Under the pieces are notes generated by a model. It was not told the origin of the DNA, did not search any database, and was given only the letters and a program-made list of their open reading frames with translations. This document shows, one piece after another, positions 35,415 to 43,564 of a stretch of DNA of 64,000 nucleotides. The stretch's first letter is position 1; each line of letters starts with the position of its first letter. The DNA is from Mucilaginibacter myungsuensis (lineage in GTDB: Bacteria > Bacteroidota > Bacteroidia > Sphingobacteriales > Sphingobacteriaceae): NCBI RefSeq assembly GCF_015222005.1, contig NZ_JADFFL010000003.1, forward strand, positions 620,001 to 684,000. The letters are read 5' to 3'. The position numbers and the translations under genes are program-made.

Positions 35415-35909
35415 CTACTTACTCAACTTCCCTTTTATATACTTCCAATCACGCTCTAACAAACCCTCGCGTTTGCCGTACAGTTTCTGCTCAGTCTTGC
35501 GTACCAGCTTTTTGGCTTTGCGGATCAGGAATGGGTCCTTATCGGACTTGACCGGGTTTTTGCTGAACTTTTGCTTAGTAAATAAATGCAGCGACTTGCC
35601 ATCGGTATAAAAATTATAACCCAGTTTATCAGCCAGGTATTTTAAAGACGGCTCGTTAAACAACGATAAATGCTGGCCGGTCTCGGGGATAAAATACCAC
35701 CGATCGTTCACGTCGTCCAATTTTTCGGGTTGTAGCTCGGTAGTAAAAAGCAGGTTATCACTATAGGCAAGCATTTCTTTAATGCCAGCTATCGGGTCTG
35801 GTAAATGCTCGAACACCTCGAACGCGGTAGCGATTTCAAATTTAGTATCGGCGGGCAGATCGGTCAGGTCAAAATACTCGGCAAAGATGTTTTTGCAGTA
35901 CTTATCCTT
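35415..35909 (-). pseudogene. N-terminally truncated class I SAM methyltransferase
   Basis: The open frame from 35909 reads KDKYCKNIFAEYFDL, then AFEVFEHLPDPIAGI, YFIPETGQHLSLFNE and a basic tail, which is the C-terminal half of a glycan-region methyltransferase of the Methyltransf_23 type. The SAM-binding glycine-rich motif I and everything before it are missing: a TAG closes the frame at 35910-35912, only 3 bp from the FkbM stop. The first ATG is at 35816, leaving 133 residues without the cofactor site. I read it as a remnant left by the event that placed FkbM next to it. Confidence 0.75.
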
Positions 35910-35914
35910 CTATT

Positions 35915-36775
35915 TTATTTATACAATGCCATTTCCTTTGCGATGACCTCGTTAGCCAAAGCATCGTCATCAGCATGAAACAAGCACACATCATAATACG
36001 GGAAAGCCCCGTCTTTATTATTCATATAAGTGTATAGTTGCTGCAACTGCAGGGTATTACTCAGTGTGGTGCTGATGAGCAATTTGCCATAGTTATCATA
36101 AAAAATGGCTGTATTATACCCCATCTGCTGTAGGTTGGTTAAGGTATTATTGCCTTGGGGATCCAGCTCTTCCAGATAGGCGGCATCGTACTCAAAAAAC
36201 AGTACCGGTTTGTCCTTACGGATCATATTGTAACTGCCGCGTAGTATCTTAAAGTCAAAGCCATCGGTATCGGTCTTTAACAGCTTAATGGTGTCAAACT
36301 TTTCGGCAACAGCAACGGTGTCCAGCTTTTTAACCTCGGTCTGTTTGCCTTCGTCCAGGTTCATTTTGGCCGTGCCACGGTCAGATTCTACAAAACCAGC
36401 CTCTATCACATCCTGCTCACTCAAAAAAGTGAAGATGCATTTGGCATTGGTAAACTGCTCCAGGTTACGTTGCAATAAGGCAAAGTATGATGCCTCGCCC
36501 TCTATCAGGTAAACAAATTGATCAACACCTGCACTGCGCAATAGGGCTATCGTATCGCCGATATTGGCACCAACATCTACAATGCCATATTTAGGGTACT
36601 TGTTCTCGATGTATTTAGCAATGCGGGCTAAATTGCGCGAGTAGTAGTTAAACTTGGTTAGGTAATCCTCTATGGGGTGCTGGTTATCGGCCAGTAACTG
36701 GTAGTTGCCCACCTTCACCTGTTTGATGCCTTTTTTATTTTTTTTGCGTTCCCTAAAATATCGTCTTAATCCCAT
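35915..36775 (-). CDS. FkbM family methyltransferase
   Basis: 286 residues. The SAM-binding loop is KYGIVDVGANIGDTIALL near residue 62; further FkbM landmarks are VYLIEGEASYFALLQRNL near 85, TIKLLKTDTDGFDFKILRGS near 162 and PVLFFEYDAAYL near 190. FkbM enzymes O-methylate sugars or lipids. The gene begins 13 bp after the acyltransferase stop, so the two form an operon modifying surface glycans. A methyltransferase remnant immediately follows. Confidence 0.88.
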   Translation of the reverse strand: MGLRRYFRERKKNKKGIKQVKVGNYQLLADNQHPIEDYLTKFNYYSRNLARIAKYIENKYPKYGIVDVGANIGDTIALLRSAGVDQFVYLIEGEASYFALLQRNLEQFTNAKCIFTFLSEQDVIEAGFVESDRGTAKMNLDEGKQTEVKKLDTVAVAEKFDTIKLLKTDTDGFDFKILRGSYNMIRKDKPVLFFEYDAAYLEELDPQGNNTLTNLQQMGYNTAIFYDNYGKLLISTTLSNTLQLQQLYTYMNNKDGAFPYYDVCLFHADDDALANEVIAKEMALYK

Positions 36776-36788
36776 GGGTGGTTCAGTG

Positions 36789-37886
36789 TTATTTGGCCGT
36801 TACATTATTACCAATGACCCATTTGAAACTGGTGCGGTTTATCCCCTTAACAATGCCGAGCGTGAGCAAATATACGATCAAAAATCGGGAGTACTGATAA
36901 ACGAATAAGCCCGCCGCGCTCATCTGAGTTACAGCCGGCACATTAAAATGGATCAGTATCTCGCCCAACACATTATAGATAATGATATAGTGCACCAGAT
37001 AGATACCGTAAGTAGTTTCGCGCGGTTTAAAATAGCTTACCAGATCTAAATTTTTGATCTTCACCAACAACCCAAAGGCGATAAGCGAATAAATGATATT
37101 GCTGATGCGTAAAGTATTGAACGGGTCTACGCTACCGTGACTGGTCAGCAACCTTATTTCGGCAAGGGCCAAACATAAGGCAATTAAAAACAAGGTCACA
37201 AATACCCAAATGGGTGCCGATAGGATACGCCGCTCTACAAAGTCCCAATTTTTATGCAGTTGCGCGCCCAGCCACAAAAAGAACACAAACCCGAATAAAG
37301 CCGTGGTATGCACCGGAAAGATCCACTCGTTATAGATATTTACACTATAAAAAAGCGTACAAAGCATCAGACCTGCGCCCAACTGCCATTTATAAAGCAC
37401 TTTTTTAAAGATGAGCAGCATACCGATACAGATCAAAAAATTGATAATGAACCAGTAGTTAGAATCGAGGTAAACGATCTTTAGGGTATGCAGCAACTGC
37501 GCCCAGAAGTCGAAAGGATCATGATAGATCCGCAAGGCCAATACCGCCTCGCGGATCATGACAGCCACCAAAAACACCAGCGACCAAATGATCCACGGCT
37601 TAAAAGTACTTTTGAACCTGCGGCCCAGATACTGCCCCGGCGTGTATTCGGCAAACTTATCGCCCAATAAAAAGCCCGCCATCAAAAAGAAAGTGATAGT
37701 ACCAAATTTGGCTATCTGAATATTGAACCCATACACCCAAAAGTTAGCATCGTAACCTTTGAACAAATTATCGCCCAGCGAGAAAGCATGATCGGCCACA
37801 ATGCTCATCATGGCAATGCACCTAATGTTATCTATAAAAGTATAATTACGTTTGGCCGGCGCACTATTCCCTAAATTCTGCTGCAT
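36789..37886 (-). CDS. Membrane acyltransferase family 3 (OafA-like)
   Basis: 365 residues with about ten transmembrane helices. The N-terminus carries YTFIDNIRCIAMMSIVADHAF, where the DNIR arginine and the HAF histidine correspond to the family's conserved catalytic region, and ITFFLMAGFLLGDKF follows. Such enzymes transfer acetyl or other acyl groups to exported sugars. Lies directly upstream of fkbM. Confidence 0.87.
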   Translation of the reverse strand: MQQNLGNSAPAKRNYTFIDNIRCIAMMSIVADHAFSLGDNLFKGYDANFWVYGFNIQIAKFGTITFFLMAGFLLGDKFAEYTPGQYLGRRFKSTFKPWIIWSLVFLVAVMIREAVLALRIYHDPFDFWAQLLHTLKIVYLDSNYWFIINFLICIGMLLIFKKVLYKWQLGAGLMLCTLFYSVNIYNEWIFPVHTTALFGFVFFLWLGAQLHKNWDFVERRILSAPIWVFVTLFLIALCLALAEIRLLTSHGSVDPFNTLRISNIIYSLIAFGLLVKIKNLDLVSYFKPRETTYGIYLVHYIIIYNVLGEILIHFNVPAVTQMSAAGLFVYQYSRFLIVYLLTLGIVKGINRTSFKWVIGNNVTAK

Positions 37887-37919
37887 GCTTTAATCTGTTC
37901 CCTTGCTTTTTTGCAGTTG

Positions 37920-37927
37920 CAAAAGTA
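37920..37927 (-). promoter_or_regulatory. Candidate -7 box for the acyltransferase-FkbM operon
   Basis: TACTTTTG on the minus strand, 33 bp before the ATG at 37886. Confidence 0.45.
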
Positions 37928-38027
37928 AGCATCTATGTTGATATGTGGGTGTAACACTTATCTTCCATCAAACAACAACGGCCCGCCATAAGGCAAGCCG
38001 CTGTTAAAAACTACAACATTTAACACA

Positions 38028-38705
38028 TTAAAAGAATTTGAAACCCAAACCGATCTGAAATACCTGGTTACGGTATTGCGGCACATAAGTAACGCGATCG
38101 CGGTTGGTACTTTGCAGATCCAGGGTGTAACGGCCACGTAACTCCACATTCGGGCTAAGATCTATACCCACACCTACTACCCCACCGATCAGCGCTTTGT
38201 TATAACCATCAGCATCGCGGGTGTAAACATCCTCGCGAATGGTGGTGAAACCGTTGCGGTAGATATTTTGGGTAGACATCAGGAACGATATCTGCGGACC
38301 TACCACAACGTTAAATTGCGGGGCCAGTTTCAACTTGGCCAGCAACGGCACATCGATAAAATGGTTGCGCTGGGTAAAATCACCATCGATAGTGGCAGCG
38401 CGGTAACCTTTTTGCGAATACAATACCTCACCCTCAAAACTTAGCGGTTTAATGATCGGCACATCTAAACTCAGACCGATATTCAATCCGGCCTTAGTAT
38501 CAGTATCAAAACGCGAATCGTTAACATCTACCACGTTGGAAAGATTGACACCGCCCACGATGCCGAATTTCACCTTATTGTAATCGTCGTTAACACGGCG
38601 TTGGCTTGATGCCGGGTAACGGCGTGGTGCCGGATAACGGCGTTGAGCTATGGCCGAGATGCTGGTAAGTAATGCTATCGCTAAAAATAAAGTCGACTTT
38701 TTCAT
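38028..38705 (-). CDS. Outer-membrane beta-barrel protein (porin family)
   Basis: 225 residues from the ATG at 38705, where a clean signal peptide begins (KKSTLFLAIALLTSISAIAQ). A short basic segment rich in RRYPA repeats follows (about 21-40), then amphipathic beta strands (FGIVGGVNLSNVVD, AGLNIGLSLDVPI, GLGFKFF-type C-terminus ending in Phe). This is the typical outer-membrane protein beta-barrel domain of Bacteroidota; eight strands would fit the length. Cargo unknown. Confidence 0.85.
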   Translation of the reverse strand: MKKSTLFLAIALLTSISAIAQRRYPAPRRYPASSQRRVNDDYNKVKFGIVGGVNLSNVVDVNDSRFDTDTKAGLNIGLSLDVPIIKPLSFEGEVLYSQKGYRAATIDGDFTQRNHFIDVPLLAKLKLAPQFNVVVGPQISFLMSTQNIYRNGFTTIREDVYTRDADGYNKALIGGVVGVGIDLSPNVELRGRYTLDLQSTNRDRVTYVPQYRNQVFQIGLGFKFF

Positions 38706-38831
38706 GTTCGTTTTTCTAAGTATCAATAAACTGTTTAATGCTATAGAGCGGCACTTTTGCCAAAGGTTTATTAAGCAAGCGTTAAATTTTTGTCGCCCGG
38801 CAAACTAAACAAGGCGTTATGTTATTTTGTT

Positions 38832-38839
38832 TACTTTTG
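38832..38839 (+). promoter_or_regulatory. Candidate -7 box for the GH3 gene
   Basis: TACTTTTG, eight bases before the ATG at 38848. Confidence 0.45.
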
Positions 38840-38847
38840 AACAAGCT

Positions 38848-40578
38848 ATGAGAATACTAAGATCCGCCCTATTAATTTTATCCGCTTCTGCCTTCGGTAG
38901 CACTGTTTTCGCGCAAACGCCCGGTTTTTTATCCGGCAACCAAAAGCAGCAGCACTGGGTCGATTCTGTATTTCATAAACTTACCCGCAAGCAAAAAGTA
39001 CAGCAGCTATTTTTTGTGCGCGCGCATACCAATTTGCCGCAACGCTATCAGGATTCGGTAGGCCGGGTGATCCACGATGAACATTTGGGTGGGGTGGTTT
39101 TCTTCCAAGGTGGCCCAGGCCGCCAGGCCGAGCTAACCAATAAATACCAGGCATTATCAAAAGTACCTTTGCTGATATCCATAGATGGTGAATGGGGTTT
39201 AGGCATGCGTTTAGATTCGACGATATCCTACCCTTACCAGATGACGCTGGGTGCCATACAGAATCGCGCCATCATCAAAAAAATGGGTGAATATGTTGCG
39301 TACGACCTTAAACGCCTGGGCATCCACATGAATTTTGCCCCGGTGATGGACGTGAACAACAACCCCAACAACCCGGTGATCAACTATCGCTCTTTTGGTG
39401 ATGATAAGCATAACGTAGCACAAAAAGGCATTGCCTATATGCAGGGTATGCAAGATGGCGGCATCCTCACCACAGCTAAACACTTCCCTGGCCATGGCGA
39501 TACGGATGTGGATTCGCATTATGATCTGCCGCAGTTAAAATTTGACAAGGCACGTTTGGATTCGCTGGAGATGTATCCGTTCCGCGAGGCCATCAAAGCG
39601 GGCTTAAGCGGCGTAATGATCGCCCATATGAATATCCCGGCGCTGGATAACACCAAAAATGTGCCGTCCACCCTCTCCCGCCCCATCATTACCGGTGTAC
39701 TGAAAGATTCGTTAAAGTTTAAAGGATTAATCGTGTCCGATGCGATGGAAATGAAGGGCGTTGTGAAATTCTTCCCTAATGGTTTGGCCGATGTAAAAGC
39801 ATTTATTGCCGGTAACGATATCCTCGAACTATCCGAGAACTCGGCCCGGGCAGTAACCATGATCAAAAAGGCCATCCGCCACCACGAAGTTGATGAGAAA
39901 GAACTTGACGAAAAAGTTAAAAAAGTATTAGCCGCTAAATATTGGGCGGGCTTGAACCATTACAAACCATCATTAGCTGTTGGCGTGTTTGATGACCTTA
40001 ACCGCCCGGAAGCCTACGCCCTGCAACAGGAACTGGCCGACAAAGCCATTACCCTGCTAAAAGGTGATACCACTTTACAAAAGCTGGATCCGCTGAAACA
40101 TACCGCCATCGTATCTATCGGCGTGCCCGAAAAGACCGTTTTTCAGCAAGAGCTTTGCAGCAATTTTAAGGATGCTAAAATGTTCATCATCCCTAAAGAT
40201 GTATCGGCCCCTAACATGAGCGCCTACCTGAAAGAGTTGAAGGGCTTTGACCAGGTGATCGTAGGCCTGCACGATAACCGCAACCGCCCGGCCAGTAAAA
40301 TAGATTACCCAAGCAACCTTAAACTAATGATAGCCGATCTTGCCGCTTTGCCTAATGTAGTGATGAGCTTATTTGCCAATCCGTACACCATAGCCGGTAT
40401 GCCGGGTATCGAAAAAAGCTCGGCCCTTTTGGCTTGCTACCAAAAAGAGGCCTTTATGCAACGTGCCGCCGCCAAGGTGATCACCAGCAAGATCAAAGCC
40501 GCGGGTAAATTGCCGGTGAGCGTAAATACCTATTTCCCTACCGGTTCGGGTATTGTTTTTGGTGATGTAATGCCGTAA
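38848..40578 (+). CDS. Glycoside hydrolase family 3 beta-N-acetylglucosaminidase-like protein
   Basis: 576 residues with a signal peptide (ILSASAFGSTVFAQ). The GH3 N-terminal barrel carries PLLISIDGEWGLGMRL near residue 115, GIHMNFAPVMDVNNNP near 165, AKHFPGHGDTDVDSH near 215 (the His/Asp pair of NagZ-type enzymes) and the nucleophile region GLIVSDAMEMKGV near 300. A partial second domain follows. It probably trims muropeptide amino sugars in the periplasm. Many Bacteroidota homologues have a C-terminal beta-lactamase-like domain of about 400 residues; this one ends before it. Confidence 0.88.
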   Translation: MRILRSALLILSASAFGSTVFAQTPGFLSGNQKQQHWVDSVFHKLTRKQKVQQLFFVRAHTNLPQRYQDSVGRVIHDEHLGGVVFFQGGPGRQAELTNKYQALSKVPLLISIDGEWGLGMRLDSTISYPYQMTLGAIQNRAIIKKMGEYVAYDLKRLGIHMNFAPVMDVNNNPNNPVINYRSFGDDKHNVAQKGIAYMQGMQDGGILTTAKHFPGHGDTDVDSHYDLPQLKFDKARLDSLEMYPFREAIKAGLSGVMIAHMNIPALDNTKNVPSTLSRPIITGVLKDSLKFKGLIVSDAMEMKGVVKFFPNGLADVKAFIAGNDILELSENSARAVTMIKKAIRHHEVDEKELDEKVKKVLAAKYWAGLNHYKPSLAVGVFDDLNRPEAYALQQELADKAITLLKGDTTLQKLDPLKHTAIVSIGVPEKTVFQQELCSNFKDAKMFIIPKDVSAPNMSAYLKELKGFDQVIVGLHDNRNRPASKIDYPSNLKLMIADLAALPNVVMSLFANPYTIAGMPGIEKSSALLACYQKEAFMQRAAAKVITSKIKAAGKLPVSVNTYFPTGSGIVFGDVMP

Positions 40579-40586
40579 ATTTGGGT

Positions 40587-40769
40587 ATGGGGGCATTGAA
40601 TGATCAATTTAAGTTACACGAAAGTTCTACGGATGATCGTGATTAGGAATTTTGGAATAGCTTGCCAGATCAGGCGATCAAAGGTATTGAACGTTCCCGC
40701 CAACAAGTAAGGGAAGGAAAATTAACTCCGCACGAAGAGGTGATGATTAAATATCAAAAGTACTTATGA
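40587..40769 (+). pseudogene. Antitoxin-like gene interrupted by an in-frame TAG
   Basis: From the ATG at 40587 the frame has 60 codons to TGA at 40767-40769, but codon 20 is TAG (40644-40646). The part after it (EFWNSLPDQAIKGIERSRQQ, then LTPHEEVMIKYQKYL) matches the C-terminal pattern of small ParD/RelB-type addiction-module antitoxins, with HEEVM. The TGA overlaps the next ATG as ATGA. I see no suitable restart codon between the TAG and the conserved part. It is either a nonsense-inactivated gene or needs stop-codon readthrough. Confidence 0.65.
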
Positions 40770-40960
40770 GAAAGATAGTACCCGTCGTAAGACAAGCTAA
40801 ACTCAAAGAGATAGACGAGAAACAAGAGGATCTTAAATATTGGCTTTCGAGACCAGTGGTTGAGCGGCTTGCAGCAGTAACTCAACTCATACAGTTCAGC
40901 AAAAGTCCCGGACAACGCATGGATAAAACGGTTGTTAGTCAAAGACGATTGCATCCATGA
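40766..40960 (+). CDS. Small antitoxin-like protein upstream of the nucleotidyltransferase
   Basis: 64 residues, basic, with EIDEKQEDLKYWLSRPVVER followed by LAAVTQLIQF and a basic tail. This is the layout (acidic helix, YW, RLAAV) of short genes commonly found directly before DUF6036-type nucleotidyltransferases and presumed to be their antitoxin partners. It overlaps the gene before it (ATGA, 40766-40769) and the one after it (ATGA, 40957-40960), so all three are translationally coupled. Function is inferred from position. Confidence 0.65.
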   Translation: MRKIVPVVRQAKLKEIDEKQEDLKYWLSRPVVERLAAVTQLIQFSKSPGQRMDKTVVSQRRLHP

Positions 40961-41409
40961 ATTTTGAGAAAGATTTTCAGGATTTCGTTCACCTATTGAA
41001 TGAATACCACATCGACTATATGGTAGTTGGTGGCTATGCCTTAGCTTTTCATGGGCAACCACGCCATACGGGTGACCTTGATATTTGGATAGCGATATCC
41101 GAATCGAACGCCAACAAAATGGTATCAGTACTTAGGGATTTCGGATTAGCATCTTTAGGATTAGAAAAATCAGATTTTCTTGATCAGGGGCTGATCACTC
41201 AGTTGGGTTATCCCCCATTGCGCATAGACATCTTGAATGAGATAGATGGAGTAACTTTTAATGAAGCCTACCTTAACAAACAAGTTTTTGATGTTGATGG
41301 CTTAAAGATCAGTTACATAGGTTTAGACGACCTGATAAAAAACAAATTATCCAGCGGACGCCGTCAGGATATCACCGATGTAGTGACACTTAATAAACTC
41401 AAAAAATAG
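40957..41409 (+). CDS. DUF6036/AbiEii-type nucleotidyltransferase, likely toxin
   Basis: 150 residues with a minimal nucleotidyltransferase core: YMVVGGYALAFHGQPR near residue 21, HTGDLDIWIA near 38 carrying the DxD metal site, and LRIDILNEIDG near 90 with the third Asp. The C-terminus has YIGLDDLIKNKLSSGRRQD, a block seen in this toxin-antitoxin group. Related enzymes add nucleotides to tRNA or proteins and are neutralised by a partner encoded next to them. The catalytic residues look intact. Confidence 0.8.
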   Translation: MNFEKDFQDFVHLLNEYHIDYMVVGGYALAFHGQPRHTGDLDIWIAISESNANKMVSVLRDFGLASLGLEKSDFLDQGLITQLGYPPLRIDILNEIDGVTFNEAYLNKQVFDVDGLKISYIGLDDLIKNKLSSGRRQDITDVVTLNKLKK

Positions 41410-41416
41410 CCCCCCC

Positions 41417-42238
41417 TCACGGCCTCACCTCAATCAACGTCCCTTCAGCAACGTTATCAAACAGCTTATCCATATCGTCATTCTGCATGGCTATGCAGCC
41501 GGCGGTCCAATCTTTAGCTTTAATTTTATTGGGTTTTGTGCCGTGAATCAAGATGCTCATGCCCGGTTTTTTGCCTTGCGATGCGGCATATGCCTTCTCT
41601 TGCTTATTGGGATAGGATAGCAGGAAACTTTTGTAATAGGCATCGCCACGGGTGTATTTTACATCGAGGGTGTAAGTGCCCTCGGGCGTTTTACCGTCGC
41701 CCTCAAATTGTTTTTTGCCGACGGGTTGCATGCCTAACTCTATATGGAACGTTTTAACGTCCTTGCCTTGCCTTTGCAGGATGAGTTGGCGTTGGCTTTT
41801 CAGTACCAGCACTCTATCCACCTGGTTAAGAATCTTGGCCAATGCCTTTAATTTTACTTGCGGATCTTGGATAGTATCGGGTCTAAATGCAGCCCATCTG
41901 GATAGCCGGGCTACAATGCCGGTATCACGTTTAAGCGTGTCGCGTGCACCCTCGGTAAAACGCATTAAGCGCCACACGCCACGGTCCTGAAAGATGAAAC
42001 CCTCGTGGTTGAAAACGATCGGCAGATACTGCGCGAATTTGAGCGGATTGCCTATGGCATCACGAACAATAATGGAGGTATCCATATCGGCCGGGAGCTG
42101 ATCCATAAATTTATCATCCCATTTGATGCCTATATTTAATGCCGCATACGTGCCGGGGATGACCCGTGGCTGTGCCTTGTACCAGGCGCAAAAACCGATG
42201 GCGGCAACCAGTAAAAATATCAATCCGAATATCCGCAT
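41417..42238 (-). CDS. L,D-transpeptidase (YkuD domain)
   Basis: 273 residues from the ATG at 42238. A single N-terminal membrane anchor or signal segment (IFGLIFLLVAAIGFCAW) precedes a long spacer, then the YkuD domain: RVLVLKSQRQLILQRQGK near 150, KTPEGTYTLDVKY near 195 and the catalytic SILIHGT and WTAGCIAM motifs near 240-262 with the nucleophilic Cys. The enzyme cross-links peptidoglycan stem peptides or attaches proteins to them. Convergent with the toxin-like gene, 8 bp away. Confidence 0.9.
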   Translation of the reverse strand: MRIFGLIFLLVAAIGFCAWYKAQPRVIPGTYAALNIGIKWDDKFMDQLPADMDTSIIVRDAIGNPLKFAQYLPIVFNHEGFIFQDRGVWRLMRFTEGARDTLKRDTGIVARLSRWAAFRPDTIQDPQVKLKALAKILNQVDRVLVLKSQRQLILQRQGKDVKTFHIELGMQPVGKKQFEGDGKTPEGTYTLDVKYTRGDAYYKSFLLSYPNKQEKAYAASQGKKPGMSILIHGTKPNKIKAKDWTAGCIAMQNDDMDKLFDNVAEGTLIEVRP

Positions 42239-42247
42239 AGCTAATAT

Positions 42248-42255
42248 CAAATATA
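42248..42255 (-). promoter_or_regulatory. Candidate -7 box for the L,D-transpeptidase
   Basis: TATATTTG on the minus strand, nine bases before the ATG at 42238. An AAACTAATTAATTAGTTT palindrome lies immediately upstream. Confidence 0.45.
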
Positions 42256-42284
42256 AACTAATTAATTAGTTTATATCTATCCGT

Positions 42285-42821
42285 TCAAAAATTTTTATCG
42301 GTGACGATATTTCTTTCGGCAAGATCTTTTACCAGACGTTCGGCCGCCGATAGTGATAAGCCGTAACCAATACGAACATACTTATCCAAATAGCGGAACC
42401 GTATCGTACCTTTACCATCAGCGTCCGGCAGGCGACCGTCGAAAACGGAGTAGTTCTCGTCCATCTCTATCACCTCAAAACGGCGGATCTTGGGCAGATC
42501 GTAAACTTCTGCTGATGACAGCAGGCTCCGTTTAACGGACATCGAACCGAAAGTAAATATGATACGCTCTGTCCCGGTGATGGCGGCCCAGATATAGCGG
42601 AGCAATATCAGCATTACAGCTATGCCCCAGGTAGCCCAAACCCAATCGTTAGCATCCAGCTCGCGGCTATCGATAATTGCTCTAATGGCGATAACCCCAC
42701 CCGATATCCACCAAAAGGCTAAGATGAACACCACAACCAACATTATCAGCCAATTAGGATCAGGCGGAATGATGACCTCGGTGCGGTCGGGGTGTTGGGT
42801 GATGATGGGTTTTGCGGGCAT
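42285..42821 (-). CDS. Membrane protein with C-terminal PH-like domain
   Basis: 178 residues from the ATG at 42821 (PAKPIITQHPDRTEVIIP). Two transmembrane helices (about 24-48 and 66-90) are followed by a soluble, strand-rich domain (ERIIFTFGSMSVKRSLL, then IRFRYLDKYVRIGYGLSL and AERLVKDLAERNI). The gene directly upstream (42840-43413) has the same organisation and similar blocks, so they are paralogues. No function is known to me. Confidence 0.7.
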   Translation of the reverse strand: MPAKPIITQHPDRTEVIIPPDPNWLIMLVVVFILAFWWISGGVIAIRAIIDSRELDANDWVWATWGIAVMLILLRYIWAAITGTERIIFTFGSMSVKRSLLSSAEVYDLPKIRRFEVIEMDENYSVFDGRLPDADGKGTIRFRYLDKYVRIGYGLSLSAAERLVKDLAERNIVTDKNF

Positions 42822-42839
42822 AATAATAGTCCGCAAATA

Positions 42840-43413
42840 TCAGACTATCGCCGCTAAATTGTGAGCGGTCAAGATCTTTTTATCTTTCAATCTTTGGAGT
42901 AAATGGTTAGCCTCGGCTTCGTCCAGTCCTCCGCCAAATTTAATGGTCTTCATGCCGTAGTCGAAACGGATGGTGTCCATGTCAGAAATACCGATGTTTG
43001 AATTATCGCGGCGGTTCCATGCCGGTTTTGGTTCTGCCATTACTCTAAAATTAAGACAGTCCTTTAACAAGTAAGCTTTCGGTGTGATAAACAAAGCGTA
43101 GCGTCTTGATAATAAAAGTTCCCCTTTGTCCAACTTTGACGATCTCTTTTCCGAAGAGCATCCATATAAACATCCTTATTGCAAGTAGACCTCCGATAGT
43201 CCAGCCGATCAACCATAGATCCATAAATATATCCAATGGTCTTATCTGTTTGTTCATCGCGGTCTCTATCGCATTTATCTCAAAAAACAACCACCCAAAC
43301 AACCACACGGTTAAAAATATCACGACAAAACCATTTCTGTAAGCAGGTATCATGATCTCGACTTGATCAAAATTATCGGTCACCGTGGCGCGACCTGCGT
43401 AAGGTATTTCCAT
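42840..43413 (-). pseudogene. Frameshifted paralogue of the membrane/PH-like gene
   Basis: The first frame (from ATG 43413) gives EIPYAGRATVTDNFDQVEI, two transmembrane helices and VGQRGTFIIK, then drifts into unrelated sequence and stops at 43051. A second frame picks up the expected continuation: YALFITPKAYLLKDCLNFRV, then IRFDYGMKTIKFGGGLDEAE and RLKDKKILTAHN, ending at 42840. The switch lies near 43095-43105, where one extra base would account for it. It could be a true pseudogene or a sequencing error. Confidence 0.75.
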
Positions 43414-43564
43414 TTAGGTTAAGTTTAATGTAAATATCAGTCACCGGCAACTAATATCCAAACAAAGCCTCAACACCATTGCCACGGGCACGTATCTTTG
43501 TAACCCTAATTTGACACTGCCCCACCGGCATTGCCCCGATAATTAGATATATTTACATCAGAAC

